NCBI GenBank assembly: GCA_002270565.1
Contig: NQMI01000030.1
Coordinates: 310,001-374,000 of the forward strand
Origin: Stenocarpella maydis
Lineage: Eukaryota; Ascomycota; Sordariomycetes; Diaporthales; Diaporthaceae
Direction of reading: 5' to 3'
DNA length: 64,000 bases
Part shown: positions 52,707-62,924 of the stretch, in pieces
Position numbering within the stretch: the stretch's first letter is position 1
How the letters are laid out: the number at the start of each line of letters is the position of its first letter
Program-made: the position numbers and the translations under genes
Notes under the pieces: model-generated
What the model was told of the DNA's origin: nothing
The model's database searches: none
Seen by the model: only the letters and a program-made list of their open reading frames with translations

Positions 52707-54769
52707 TTGCTGCTGGCCGGTTTCTGGTGGGCGTTTGTCGGCGAGGAGCGTGTGGTGGCTGTGGCATGTATGATGGTGTGTGTTTCGAATATTTTGTTGT
52801 ATGATACGGCAGGGCCCCGCGGTGAAAAAGAGATGGAAATTCCCCCCAGCGAATGATTGTGGGAAAAAATACTTGCATTTTGTTTCCAGGCGTAAAGCGA
52901 GGCGTTTCGTTCGCTTTTATCTTGTTCTCTTTTTCTTCTCCTTTTCAAACCTTTCTTGGTGCTCCGGACTGGGACCGAATTGCTCGGAGTGCACTTGGAC
53001 GATATACCAAAAGCATTTTTTTTTTATTTCTTTTCCCTTAGACAGCAGAAGGGATACGAGAACTGAACCCCTGGGGGCCCGAGGAGCAAGGGAACGCGGG
53101 TGACAAGAGAGGGAGATACCAAACCGGCCAGCCGATAAAATACATGAAGAGGGTGTGTGTGTGTGTGTGTGTGTGAGTGAGTGAGTGAGTGTGTATTGGA
53201 GTTGTACTATCTGAAATACTACCTATCCTACCAGATACTATAATCGTCGTTGTCGCTGTTGCTTCTGGTGCAGTTCATAGCTTGTTACGTTTGGAGAAGA
53301 GGATGAGGGCCTTTTGAGGCTGTTTGTACCACTATTATATTTTTCGAACCTAGCTATGATGAGCCAGACTCTGTATGTGCAGTTGTCCTCTGTGCCCGCC
53401 GGCGCCCGTCTCCGCTCCCCTATGCGTGCTTCTCTCTGCCCCCCATCGCCGTCGCAGTCCGCTCGCCCAGAGCCCCCCCCCCCACTCTTATTTGTTCCCA
53501 CACACCTCACGGAGCCAGGAAGCAAACTGATGGTGTTTTCTTTTTCTCCATCGCGACCTGGAGGAAGGCATTGGAGGGCCGGAGTGCATCGTAGCACCAA
53601 TGACTCATCTCGTACTGGTCACCAAGCGTGTGTGAGATAGAGAGAGAGTGTGTGTGTGTTTGTGTTTGTGCTTGTGTTTTTTTTTGTGAGAGACAAAGGG
53701 GGGGGGGGAGACTCTCGAATAGAGAGGCACAGGAAAGCCCAGAGGCCCCGAAAATCTCAACTTGGATCCCCAAGTCCGGTGTGCTCACAAACAAAAACTC
53801 AATCCAACCTTTTGTGCTGTTCTCCATCGCTTGCTTCGGATCCACCGACGCCCCCCCCCCCCTCACCCGAAAATAAAAGCCCCTGTGGACACGAGCCCTG
53901 CTCCTATACTAGTCACCCGGGCGGCGGCCACGGTCACCATCGAGAGGCGGCGGGTAGTCCCACACACTTCCTTCTTATTGCCAATCCCCAGGCGCACGCT
54001 CCTTGTCAGACACAAAGCCCGCAACCGCCTACACTACCTGTGGTGCAATGATACTATATATATATATTTATATGCATGGCGCCGTCCGCGTGGTTGGGAG
54101 GTTTCCCTGGCCTGAGGCTGCAGGGTGGGGGAGGGGGAGGGCCGTCACTGGGGATGTTTGTATACCGCGCGATGATGTGCAGTTCGTGAGGGTTTGCTTT
54201 CTAGCAGGAGAGGAGGGAAGGCATAGTACATGTTTCGCTGCGTGACGGATGGCGCGACGAATACTGTTCCCCCCCGGGGAGGGGGGGGGATGTTACGGGA
54301 GATCAGTGCCGGGACACTCTCCCTTGAAGTGCATCAAGGAGGACGTATCGACGGAGGAGGGCGCCTTTTGAATTACACATGAAGGGGGAAAAGCTGAAAC
54401 AACGGGGGAGCTGTGATCTTGTAGGCTTGTGATACGGGTTGAAGAGGCTCGGCGTAGTGATAACGCAAGTGCTCACTCGTACATCAGAAGTGCTGGTGAT
54501 TCGTGTACGTCTGTCCGTTATGGAGGCCGCGGGATAGCGGTTGTCGTCGACAGGGATTGATAGAATACAAGACACAAAGCTCAAAACACAAGTTTCAAAG
54601 AGAGTATCCTCATGTTGTACATTTCATTTGGGACGAGACGTGAGAGTGATGTTCTCCATCCTCAGCATTTTCCCTGAAGGTGCCATGTCCGCCATCTATT
54701 CCCTCGTCCATTGTAATGCACCATGGTATCCTCCCGTCCGATGACTCCCAATGGCCCTTGATGATTTGT
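52707..54769. other. Intergenic, convergent 3' flanks of LST7 and RPT3
   Basis: 2.1 kb with homopolymer runs (G at about 53700 and 54280, C at 53855-53865), TG/GAGT repeats and no supported gene. Confidence 0.5.
53153..53192. repeat. (TG)n-(GAGT)n compound microsatellite
   Basis: About 12 TG units run directly into four GAGT units. A second, imperfect TG/TTTG tract lies at about 53647-53685. Confidence 0.9.
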
Positions 54770-56117
54770 TTACTTGTAGAATTCGAACTTGCTCTCGTCA
54801 CTCGTACCCTTGACCTGGCTTGAGTAGGCGTCATCCAGATCGCTCTGGATGATGTTGTACCTGTTCTTCCTCACAGCCCGCAGACCAGCCTCCTGCATGA
54901 TGGCGGCAATGATGGCGCCGCTCAGTGGGTCATTGCGCACGATCAACGAGTCGAGATCCACCTCGGGCGCGAGGCTCATCTTGGAGGCAATCGTGGTGAA
55001 AATCAGCCGCCTCTCCCTGCGATCCCGTAGCGAAGGGAACTCGATCTTTCGGTCCAGACGCCCAGGTCGCAGCAGCGCAGGGTCGAGCGTGTCGGCACGG
55101 TTCGTGGCCATGATGACCTTGACGTTGGCGGTCTGGTCGAAACCATCCATCTGGTTTAGCAGCTCGAGCAGGATACGCTGGACCTCACGGTCGGCACCGG
55201 TCTGTGCGTCGAATCGCTTCGTGGCAATGGCGTCGATCTCGTCGATGAAGATGATGGCGGGCGAGTTCTCTCTGGCCATGCGGAACACGTCTCGGACCAT
55301 TCGGGGACCTTCGCCCAGGTACTTTTGCACGAACTCGGAGCCCACAACTCGGATGAAGTTGGCGGTCGTGCTATTCGCCACGGCCTTCACCAACATGGTC
55401 TTTCCTGTGCCGGGCGGACCGTACAGCAACACACCACGCGGGGGGTCGATACCAATCTGGCGGTACAGGTCGAAGTGCGTCAGGGGCAGCTCCACAGCCT
55501 CGCGGATCTCCTGCTTCTGCATGTCTAGACCACCGACGTCTGCGTAGGTCACATCGGGCTTCTCGTCTACGCCAAGCATGGCGATGGAGGAGTCGGCCTC
55601 GGGTGGCAGGATGTCAACGAGGGCATTGGAGTGTCTGTGTAGCGCGACTGATGATGAGGGCTTCAGGAGCTCGCGGTCGAGGGTGGAGAGGATGCGGACG
55701 ACGTAGTTGGAGCCGGTGGAGGATTGGACGATTCCGGTGCTGTCGCGATGTCATGTCAGCAAGCTGAGGGGAGGTAGGTGGGATATGCCCGGTGCAGATT
55801 GGGCACACGGGCAGGTCAGCTCACTTCTGGTCAATAGCCTCCATGAACTGGCCGATGACCAGGGGCACGCTCTGGATCCTCTTGATCTCCTCCTGGGCCC
55901 GGACGAGCTCGCGCTTCAGGCTGCGCTGCTCATCCTTGATGTATTCCTCCTGCAGCTGGATGTACTCGAGCTGCCGTTGCAGCTTCTTGAGGTCTGCGTA
56001 GTCATCACCGGTATCTGTGGCGATCCCCTCGAAGTTATCGATGGCCGGTATCGTCGACGGTGCCGGCTTCTTGATGGACGCAAGGCTGGCCGGGTTTTCT
56101 GCCAGGACGTCGCCCAT
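54770..56117 (-). CDS. RPT3: 26S proteasome regulatory particle ATPase RPT3 (S6b)
   Basis: Exon 1, 56117-55825, and exon 2, 55739-54770, are joined through an 85-nt intron (GTGAGC ... CGACAG) that restores AIDQ-NTGIV, giving 420 residues. Rpt3 is one of six AAA ATPases that unfold ubiquitinated proteins and feed them into the 20S core. Visible features: an N-terminal coiled coil ([20 protein letters not shown]), the OB region ([34 protein letters not shown]), Walker A GPPGTGKT at residues 205-212, Walker B IIFIDEID with D264/E265, and the arginine-finger segment [19 protein letters not shown]. The C-terminal FEFYK is the HbYX-type tail that docks in the 20S alpha ring; yeast Rpt3 ends FDFYK. 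It diverges from the small gene at 57908 across 1.8 kb. Confidence 0.97.
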
Positions 56118-56879
56118 CTTTGTCGGGATTGGATGTGTGTTGAGTTGGGGCGGTGGGTGACGAGAGATTAGACGGCGCGACCGGCGATGATGGATTTAAG
56201 GAAGCGGTGGCTCTAGGACGGTGATGCGAAGACGTGGGTTGCTGGTTGGTGGTTGCGGGAAGATGCGAGGTGGATGGGAGTTGTTGATAGCTTTCTCACT
56301 CCCTCCAGCTGGTTCCAGGCACGCGAACGTCAACGCCAGCTCGCCTGGGGTGGGCCACTGACCGTCTTGCTGACTCATCCTCTCCGACCTCCAAAGGATA
56401 GAGACAAGGGTATCTAGGTGCCTATGTATCTATGTACTCTAGTAGACCCTGTCGTACCGACAGCCAACCATCCAGCGAGGCGGCTTGCCAGTCCCCACCA
56501 GGTTTCGCATTCCACTCAGCCCCAGCTTTTAACAGCAATGCGTAGTTAGTTAGTTGGTAGGCCTGCCCAATACGGGACAGACAGCTAGTGCAAGACTGCC
56601 TCACTTTCCACGGCAATAAATACCAGCATTGAGACAAGCGTTATTTATTGATACCCCGCTGCTTGCGGTTGATGCTAAGCAGCAAAAGAGTATCATGGCC
56701 TGGGCCGGACTGCCTTGGCCGTCTCTGCCTGACCTTCTAACTATCGATGCATGCGATCAGACGTGGCAGATGGCATCAAGTCCAATGTTGACACATATGA
56801 TGGCTGACCAGTCCGGGCCGGGGTGAGAAGCCCAAAGGGTGGTTGGTGAGGCCAACATATGCCTCCCTTGTGTCGTATA

Positions 56880-56919
56880 CAAATGCAGATGCAAATGCAC
56901 ATGCACATGCACATGCACC
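56880..56919. repeat. GCAAAT/GCACAT hexamer array
   Basis: Six to seven hexamers (GCAGAT, GCAAAT, then GCACAT repeated), of the same type and orientation as the array at 50021-50084. Confidence 0.9.
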
Positions 56920-57392
56920 TTGTTCCTGCACAGTAATTAGGTAGGTAGGTAGGTGCTAATATCATATCATCTATCATCTGTAGCCGGAAGTGAGCGAGGC
57001 TGCCTGCGTGGAATGTCTATCTGCCTGGGAGAGAGAGGGGGGGGGGATAAAGTAGTGCTCTCTCACCACTTAGACCACTGCCAATATTCCACATGCAGCA
57101 GATGTCTGACAAGCCTGCCTCTTCGCCGTCCTGTTGCAGTTTTAACTGCGGTTCCCTTGCTGGCCATGCCCGTAGACTGTGTTACCTGACAAAGGCTGGG
57201 GCTAGCTGCTCCAGGCAAGGCATCTGTAAGAGAGATACCCCGTAAACGGGGACCTGCTCCCACCGTGTATATTCCCACCCCGGACCAGGTACCCCAACAC
57301 CGCACACCTCACCTCGAGGTACATCTCGGTACAGTACGGAACCCAACCCACCACCACTATGAGCAACAGCAACAAGGAGTGGCCGGCTGGTT

Positions 57393-57424
57393 GACTGACT
57401 GACTGACTGACTGCCTGCCTGCCT
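57393..57424. repeat. (GACT)n-(GCCT)n microsatellite
   Basis: Four to five GACT units followed by three GCCT units. Confidence 0.9.
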
Positions 57425-57907
57425 GAGGACTGGCGAGCCTTCTCCTGCAAGTAGTCACCTCACCGTCCGCTGTTCGTCCAAGTCGTCCTCCACTCTCAAC
57501 CTTCGCTTCCACTCCAACCTTAACCTCAACCTTTCCCTGTTTTCTTCTGCAGCGCCTATTACCACCGCCGCCGCCGCCGCCGTGGCATTTGCATTTCTCT
57601 GACTCTTCACTTCACTTGTCGCCCTTGACCCTCTCCGTCGAGTTACTCTGTAATCCTTTTCAACGTCTACCTGCCTGTCGCCTGTCTATCTAACTACCTC
57701 CCTCGCCTTCCTTATCCACCAGCCCGCCTCGGCCTGCAACCCGTCATCTCTCTGATGATCCCTCCTCACCATACCGGCCTGTTGTTCGGTGAGCCCACGC
57801 TTTCCGAACAAACGACACCACCGCCACCGCCACCGCCAAATCGTCGGCTGCAACACACACCGACCCCTCGCCGTCATCTCCGGTAACAACCAACCTCGCA
57901 ACAAACC

Positions 57908-58566
57908 ATGTCGTCCTCTATTGATATCCCTGCCCAGCCCAAGAGGCAGTCCAAGGCCCACAGCCCCATGAGCTCGTCCTCCTCGACCTATTCGAGCTCC
58001 CCTACCACCCCGGCCAAGTCCTCCAAGTCTGCCCAGAAACAGAAGATGGTGCACGAGCGCCGCCCGAGCCTGTTGAGTGAGTTGTCAATTCCACCCAACA
58101 TCTGGTCCCGCAATGATCGTCGGTCGGGTCACAACTGGCGCATACTTGCTGCCACCAGGCTCCAGCCCACCAGCAACCGTCCCCCCCTCCCGCCCCCCCA
58201 TCGACTCCTTGTCACGTCATACGACGGCTTTCTGCCGATTACTGACTCACATGTGTTCGTCCTCAGGCTCCGCTCTCTCTGAGTCCAAGTCCACCACTAT
58301 CAACATTGGGGACGAGGACGGCCCACCTCGGCTTGTAAGCAACATCCCATACCGGACACGCCCACCGCATGGCTTAGAACTAACAACAGCGTTTCTACAC
58401 GCAGATCTCGTATCTCTCCACCAGCCAGGGCTTTGAGTGGAATCCCGAGCTCTTCCTGCCCTCTTACATCGATTACGACTACACACCTCTGGAGAACAAG
58501 CGCGAGCCCGTCAAGGAGATCACCCTGACGGACGAGGAGATCCAGAACATGTTTCCTCGCAACTAG
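57908..58566 (+). CDS. Small conserved-looking fungal protein of unknown function
   Basis: Three exons, 57908-58076, 58267-58334 and 58405-58566, give 132 residues. Introns of 190 nt (GTGAGT ... CTCAG) and 70 nt (GTAAGC ... CGCAG) both keep phase, and this consistent splicing is the main evidence that it is real. The N-terminal half is Ser/Lys-rich and disordered (SSSSSTYSSSPTTPAKSSKS) and ends RRPSLLS, a possible basophilic kinase site. The C-terminal half is compact and acidic: TTINIGDEDGPPRL, ISYLSTSQGFEWNPELFLPS, YIDYDYTPLENKREPV, EITLTDEEIQNMFPRN. No domain was recognised. There are no membrane segments or signal peptide. The shape (a short aromatic/acidic motif after a phospho-rich tail) suggests a peptide that binds a partner or regulates a complex. 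That is inference. Confidence 0.75.
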
Positions 58567-59948
58567 GAAGGGGGTCCTTCCCCCCCCCCCCCCTCCGGCA
58601 TTTCTATTCCAAACGGTTCTAGAACGGTCAATTCTCACGAGAATACTAGTCTTTCTCCCGGAACAGACGCAATGGAGGTATTCCTTAGTTTTCCCCCTCC
58701 AAGACACCATCCCGGCGACAACAAGAGGAGGTACACGGGCAGAGAGAGGCTGGAGGCCGGACCCAAATCCGACTTCACAACCATAGCAGGGGTTCCGGGT
58801 CATGTTTTCAGAATGGAAGCTAGGGGTGTTTTCATTCTTTCCTCTTGGTATTATCTTATCATTCCCCACGGCGGTCTTTTCGTAAACTCATGGTTATGAT
58901 CTTGGTCGGGGGGTTCTTGGATGGGGCGTTCTGTTTTCCCTTGCTTTCTCGGGCATCGACACGGCAGGCGAGGAGCACGGTCACGTAGTCGTTATCAGCT
59001 CTACCGGGTGAGAACACTGCCTGTACGCGTCTTATTGCTGGAAGACATTGTTTGAACTCCACTCAGGCAGGCACTTTTCTCAGAGAAGTGGTGTGACAAT
59101 CAAATGATATGGCATTATTATGGCGTGTCTTGAGTTGGTCGTAAATCGTCCAGTCCGCAGGGAGCGCAGAGAGCCTTATCGAATCTGCAGCGTCATGTCG
59201 TGCGGCAGTCCTTCTCTGCTGTAAAAGCATGCCCAGGCCACACTACTACCGAACCTGAAGAAGGCCACCACCATCCATTGTGAAACAAGATCACATATAT
59301 CTGCTAGTAGCCAGCAGGGTTAAGTGATTTGAAGCGTTCAATTGCTTTCGAGGGGCCAACTTCCAAAGACACGATCACCACAGCCAAGAAGTACAATCCC
59401 GTGTGGATACCACAGGCTTTCGGATTCATCTGGTGCATGGCGAACTTGCAGTCCAGCAATCCCATGTCACATCATACTTCTGCGCTGCCTTACTAGCTTC
59501 CTGCTGTCTGATAAGCAAGCCCCGCGGTTACTGATAAGCAGAGCTGGTGCCGGTGTCGGCCAGTAAGAGAAGGGCATTATGGGTGGGTGGTGGGGGAGGA
59601 GGGGGGGCTAGAGTTGCCACTGGCCAGGTACTTTGACAGTACCTACTCACCTAGCCGCCAGTCATGCACGACCCGCAACGGGGCCGGCCACTGCAGCTCG
59701 ACGCGCCACGCGGGTTATTACTGTGTAGACAAGACAGCCTTAACAAAGGACATAGCGACAGGAGGACTCTCAGGACCAAGTACAACCAACGTACAACAGT
59801 AGTGTCCTACCATATAACACATATATATGTATATCTATATATATCTGCATGGTTTCCTTTTTTGGACCACCACATAATGAGACTTTGACGTACCGGACTA
59901 TATAAACAAACAAACAAGAAAGTTTAAAAAACAAGGGATAGAATAGAA
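58567..59948. other. Intergenic region before Mis14
   Basis: 1.4 kb with no supported gene. A C-run lies at 58580-58592 and an AT-rich TATATA patch at 59818-59845, about 110 bases before the Mis14 start, which could serve as its promoter. Confidence 0.5.
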
Positions 59949-61084
59949 ATGAACAAGCCGGCTCGAAGGCGCTCCTCGTACAGAAACATTGAAGACCAAC
60001 AACAACCATCGCTAGCAGATGCCACCACCCCTCTATCCTCCGCGACCAACAGCAACAACACCAGCGCCAGCACAGACAAGGGCAGCGCAGGCGGCCACGA
60101 CAACGCCATGGACGGCGCGCACCGCAAGATCGAGCTGCAGTCCCCCGAGGACCTGGCCTTGCTCATCAACAACGTCCGCCGCGCAGCAGAGGAGCACGTC
60201 AACGCCGCGTTCCCGCCCGTCGACGACGGCGACGAAGGCGGCGACGAGCTGCGCGTCAGGATCGAGAAGCTAGTCGCCGATGTATGCTCTCTCCCCCCTC
60301 TCTCTTCCCCTTCTCTCTTTCTCTCCTCCCAACCCCCCCTCCCTCTCTGTTTCCCAGCCTGCGACTTCCCCCACAGCAGAACGCCATGAAGAGATGAAAC
60401 AAAACAAAAAAAAAACAGAAGGGGCTGACCGACGGGGTCGCGCGCGACCAACCCCCACAAAAATAGTACATCTCCCAGACATTCACCCTCGCCGCGCCGA
60501 ACCTCTCCATAAACGGCTTCGACCTCGACCCCAGGACCTTCCCGGCCGTCTACCTCGACCAGCCGTCGTCCTCGCACAACCGGCGGCGGAGGCGCGGCGG
60601 CAGCGGCGGCGGCGGCAACGAGACGGAGGAGGAGGTGGTGCAGTACGAGACGTTCGACGCGCGGCGGCGCGCCCGCGTCGAGGAGCTCGCCCGCGAGGAG
60701 GAGGACCTGATGCGGGATATCGCCGCGCTCAAGCGGCGCGTCCCCGGGGCCGCGGCCAGGGGGTTCGCCGAGGGGTTCTGGGAGGGCGTGAGGGCGGACG
60801 AGGAGGCGCTCGGGAGGGCGCGGGAGGGCGCCGCCGCCGCCGCCGTGGATGATGATGGGCCTGGTGACGGCGGTGGGCAGGCGGAGGGGGCTGAGGGGGG
60901 CAGGGCGGCCGGGAATACCGCCATGCTGGACGGGGTCGGGCCGCTGGAGCGGCAGGCCGGGGTGGAGGCGGGCTATGGCGGCGTGGTCGACACGCTGGGG
61001 CGCCTCAAGAGGGAGATGCCTGCTACGGTGGCCAAGATGGAGAGGGCGAGGGTCGCTGGCGAGTATGTCGTCACGGAGAGGTGA
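59949..61084 (+). CDS. NSL1: Kinetochore protein Mis14/NSL1 (Mis12/MIND complex)
   Basis: Exon 1, 59949-60281, and exon 2, 60467-61084, are joined through a 185-nt intron (GTATGC ... AATAG) in phase 0 (KLVAD|YISQTF), giving 316 residues. Mis14/Nsl1 is one of four subunits of the Mis12 complex, which links inner centromere proteins to Ndc80 and microtubules. Visible features: HRKIELQSPEDLALLINNVRR (the family's N-terminal signature), VRIEKLVAD, YISQTFTLAAPNLSINGFDL, then helical regions with RRRARVEELAREEEDLMRDI and LKRRVPG. The C-terminal helix carries GRLKREMPATVAKMERARVA. A Gly/Ala/Asp-rich low-complexity insert separates the last two helical parts. The start at 59949 is the first ATG in frame. 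It is convergent with SEC14, 515 bp away. Confidence 0.88.
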
Positions 61085-61599
61085 ACACGTCTTTTCTCTG
61101 GGGGGGGGGCAATGTTGTCAAGGCATATCTGGTGTTCCTGGCGTTCATGGGAGTGGCCGGCTGAGGGTGGAAGCTTCAGGTCCCTTGGCCGCTATGATAC
61201 CAAGGGGATGATCTGATTATCGACACCTACCGGGCTCCTGGAGCTCATATTCCGGTGGGTCAGTATGTAAACACGACTCAGATAACATGGCATTTGATTC
61301 TCGGCTCCCTGCAGGGCCTACTCACACCAAGATGCCGCGTTCCCAGATTTGAGCTATGGTGCACGGCGGGCGGGCGGGCAGTATTCCAACAAGTTCAACC
61401 TGATATAGTCTTGTACTTTTGCGCAACAATAGATGCAAGCACTACCTTACTTTATGTCATCTCCGTGCACTCCTTTTCCCGTGCTTCTTTCTACCCATGC
61501 GCTCCCACATATTTAACAGACCCAACGATTATGTGTACGACTCCCAGCTCCCCAACCCCCAAACACCGCCGCCGCCGCCATGACAGACCAAGACGTGCT
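61085..61599. other. Intergenic, convergent 3' flanks of Mis14 and SEC14
   Basis: 515 bp of non-coding DNA. The 3' UTRs of both genes are expected here. Nothing else seen. Confidence 0.6.
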
Positions 61600-62924
61600 C
61601 TATGCAGCCTGAGGGGCAGGCGCATCAGCCTTGGCGCCCTCCTCGGCGGCCGCCGGGGGCTGCGCCTGGCTGTCTGCTGCCGCCGGGGCCTCGGGGTTCT
61701 CCTGGTTCGTCTGGATGGTGGTTGCGGGGGCGGCGCCTTCAGCCTTCTTCTCCCACTTTGCGGGGCGGGCGTACTGGGGGTCGGTCCATGGGCCGATGTC
61801 GCTGAACATGCAGCCGCCGGGGCACTCGCAGGTGCCGCCAAAGGCCTTGGGGAGGGAGTCTGGGGAGACGTGCTGCAGCAGCTCCTTCTGGTAGCCGCTG
61901 CCGAGGATGTGGATCTTCTGCACGGTGACGGGGTCGATCCAGCCCTTGATGGCGCCCCAGATGGTGGAGAAGCCCCAGGGGGCGTTGATGACGAACAGCT
62001 TGCCGAGGCGCTCCGGGTAGTAGTTCTGCGACATGTTGGAGGCCGACTTGAGGTAGCCGTAGACGGAGGGGGCCTTGCCCAGGCCGACGCCCTTGAGGTC
62101 CATGATGGTGCAGCACGTCTCGAGCAGGTGGCCAGACTTGCGGGAGCAGGCGGGCAGGCGGGGGTCGGCGACGCGCTCGTACTCGACGGCCAGGTTGGTC
62201 AGCATGCGCTCCGAGGTGGTGATCTTGTTCATGGCGGCGATATCGACCTTGCCGAGCTGCTCGATGTAGATGGGGCGGCCGTCCTGGGAGAAGTCCATGT
62301 CAGTAAATGCCTAACTTGGGCACAATACGACGCGCCCCGGCCGCGGCCACCCCGCTAGGAGCACGTCTGGTTCGGCACCGGTTACAACGTACATTGTCGG
62401 TCTTGTGGTAGTACTGGGGGTAGTACTGGAATATTTGCTCCTTCTCCGGATACTCCCAGTTGGGCAGCAGCTCGTCCAGCTTGGTCTCTTTCCGCCACTT
62501 CTCGGCATCGACGAACCTGCAACGCGTTAGCAGGCCGTCCTCCCTCTCTCGAGCGGCGCGGGGGGCTCCAGATGTATTGGGAGGGGTCATGGCTCACATC
62601 TTCTCGGTGGCGGCGAGGTCGAACTTCCTTGCGCGCAGGAACCGCAGCTGGAGGACGATGTGACGTTAGCCTCGGTCGGTTGCCGTTCCCGCCAGACTGA
62701 GGGGAGCAGGTGGAGGGAGATGGACATACCAGGGTCAGGGAGTCCAGGCGGTCGGTGTATCCCTGCTTCTCGAGCGACTCCCGCAGCTGCTTGACGGCGG
62801 CGTTCTGCTCGGGGGTCAAGTGGCCAGGGTGGCCGGGGGCCTGGACGGGGGCGACGATGGGGAAGTCATAGTCGTCGTACTTGGGGTCAAGGTCGATGCC
62901 TCCGGTTCCTGTTGTGGCAGCCAT
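61600..62924 (-). CDS. SEC14: SEC14 phosphatidylinositol/phosphatidylcholine transfer protein
   Basis: Four exons, 62924-62730, 62647-62598, 62516-62393 and 62283-61600, give 350 residues. The 82-, 81- and 109-nt introns have GTATGT, GTGAGC and GTACGT donors. Sec14 exchanges PI and PC and sustains Golgi PI4P and vesicle budding. Visible features: the CRAL-TRIO N-terminal helices (QLRESLEKQGYTDRLDSLTL, LRFLRARKFDLAATEKM), HKTDN|DGRPIYIEQLGKVD, the lipid-binding core (LPACSRKSGHLLETCCTIMD, SQNYYPERLGKLFVINAPWG, GFSTIWGAIKGWIDPVTVQK, LGSGYQKELLQHV, AFGGTCECPGG) and DIGPWTDPQY. The order and spacing match yeast Sec14 (304 aa) closely. The extra ~45 C-terminal residues are Ala/Gln/Pro-rich. The tiny second exon (50 nt) is confirmed by phase and by the LRFLRARKF motif. 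Confidence 0.95.

Larger units (their letters stand above)
56118..57907. promoter_or_regulatory. Divergent intergenic region between RPT3 and the small gene at 57908
   Basis: 1.8 kb with several tandem repeats (56880-56919, 56938-56952 and 57393-57424). The last ~450 bp is pyrimidine-rich and looks like the promoter and leader of the plus-strand gene. No element was recognised with confidence. Confidence 0.45.

Noticed and set aside
52707..52860. Possible read-through of the LST7 stop (TGA TTG)
   Set aside because: The downstream frame is short and hydrophobic-random with no compositional continuity.
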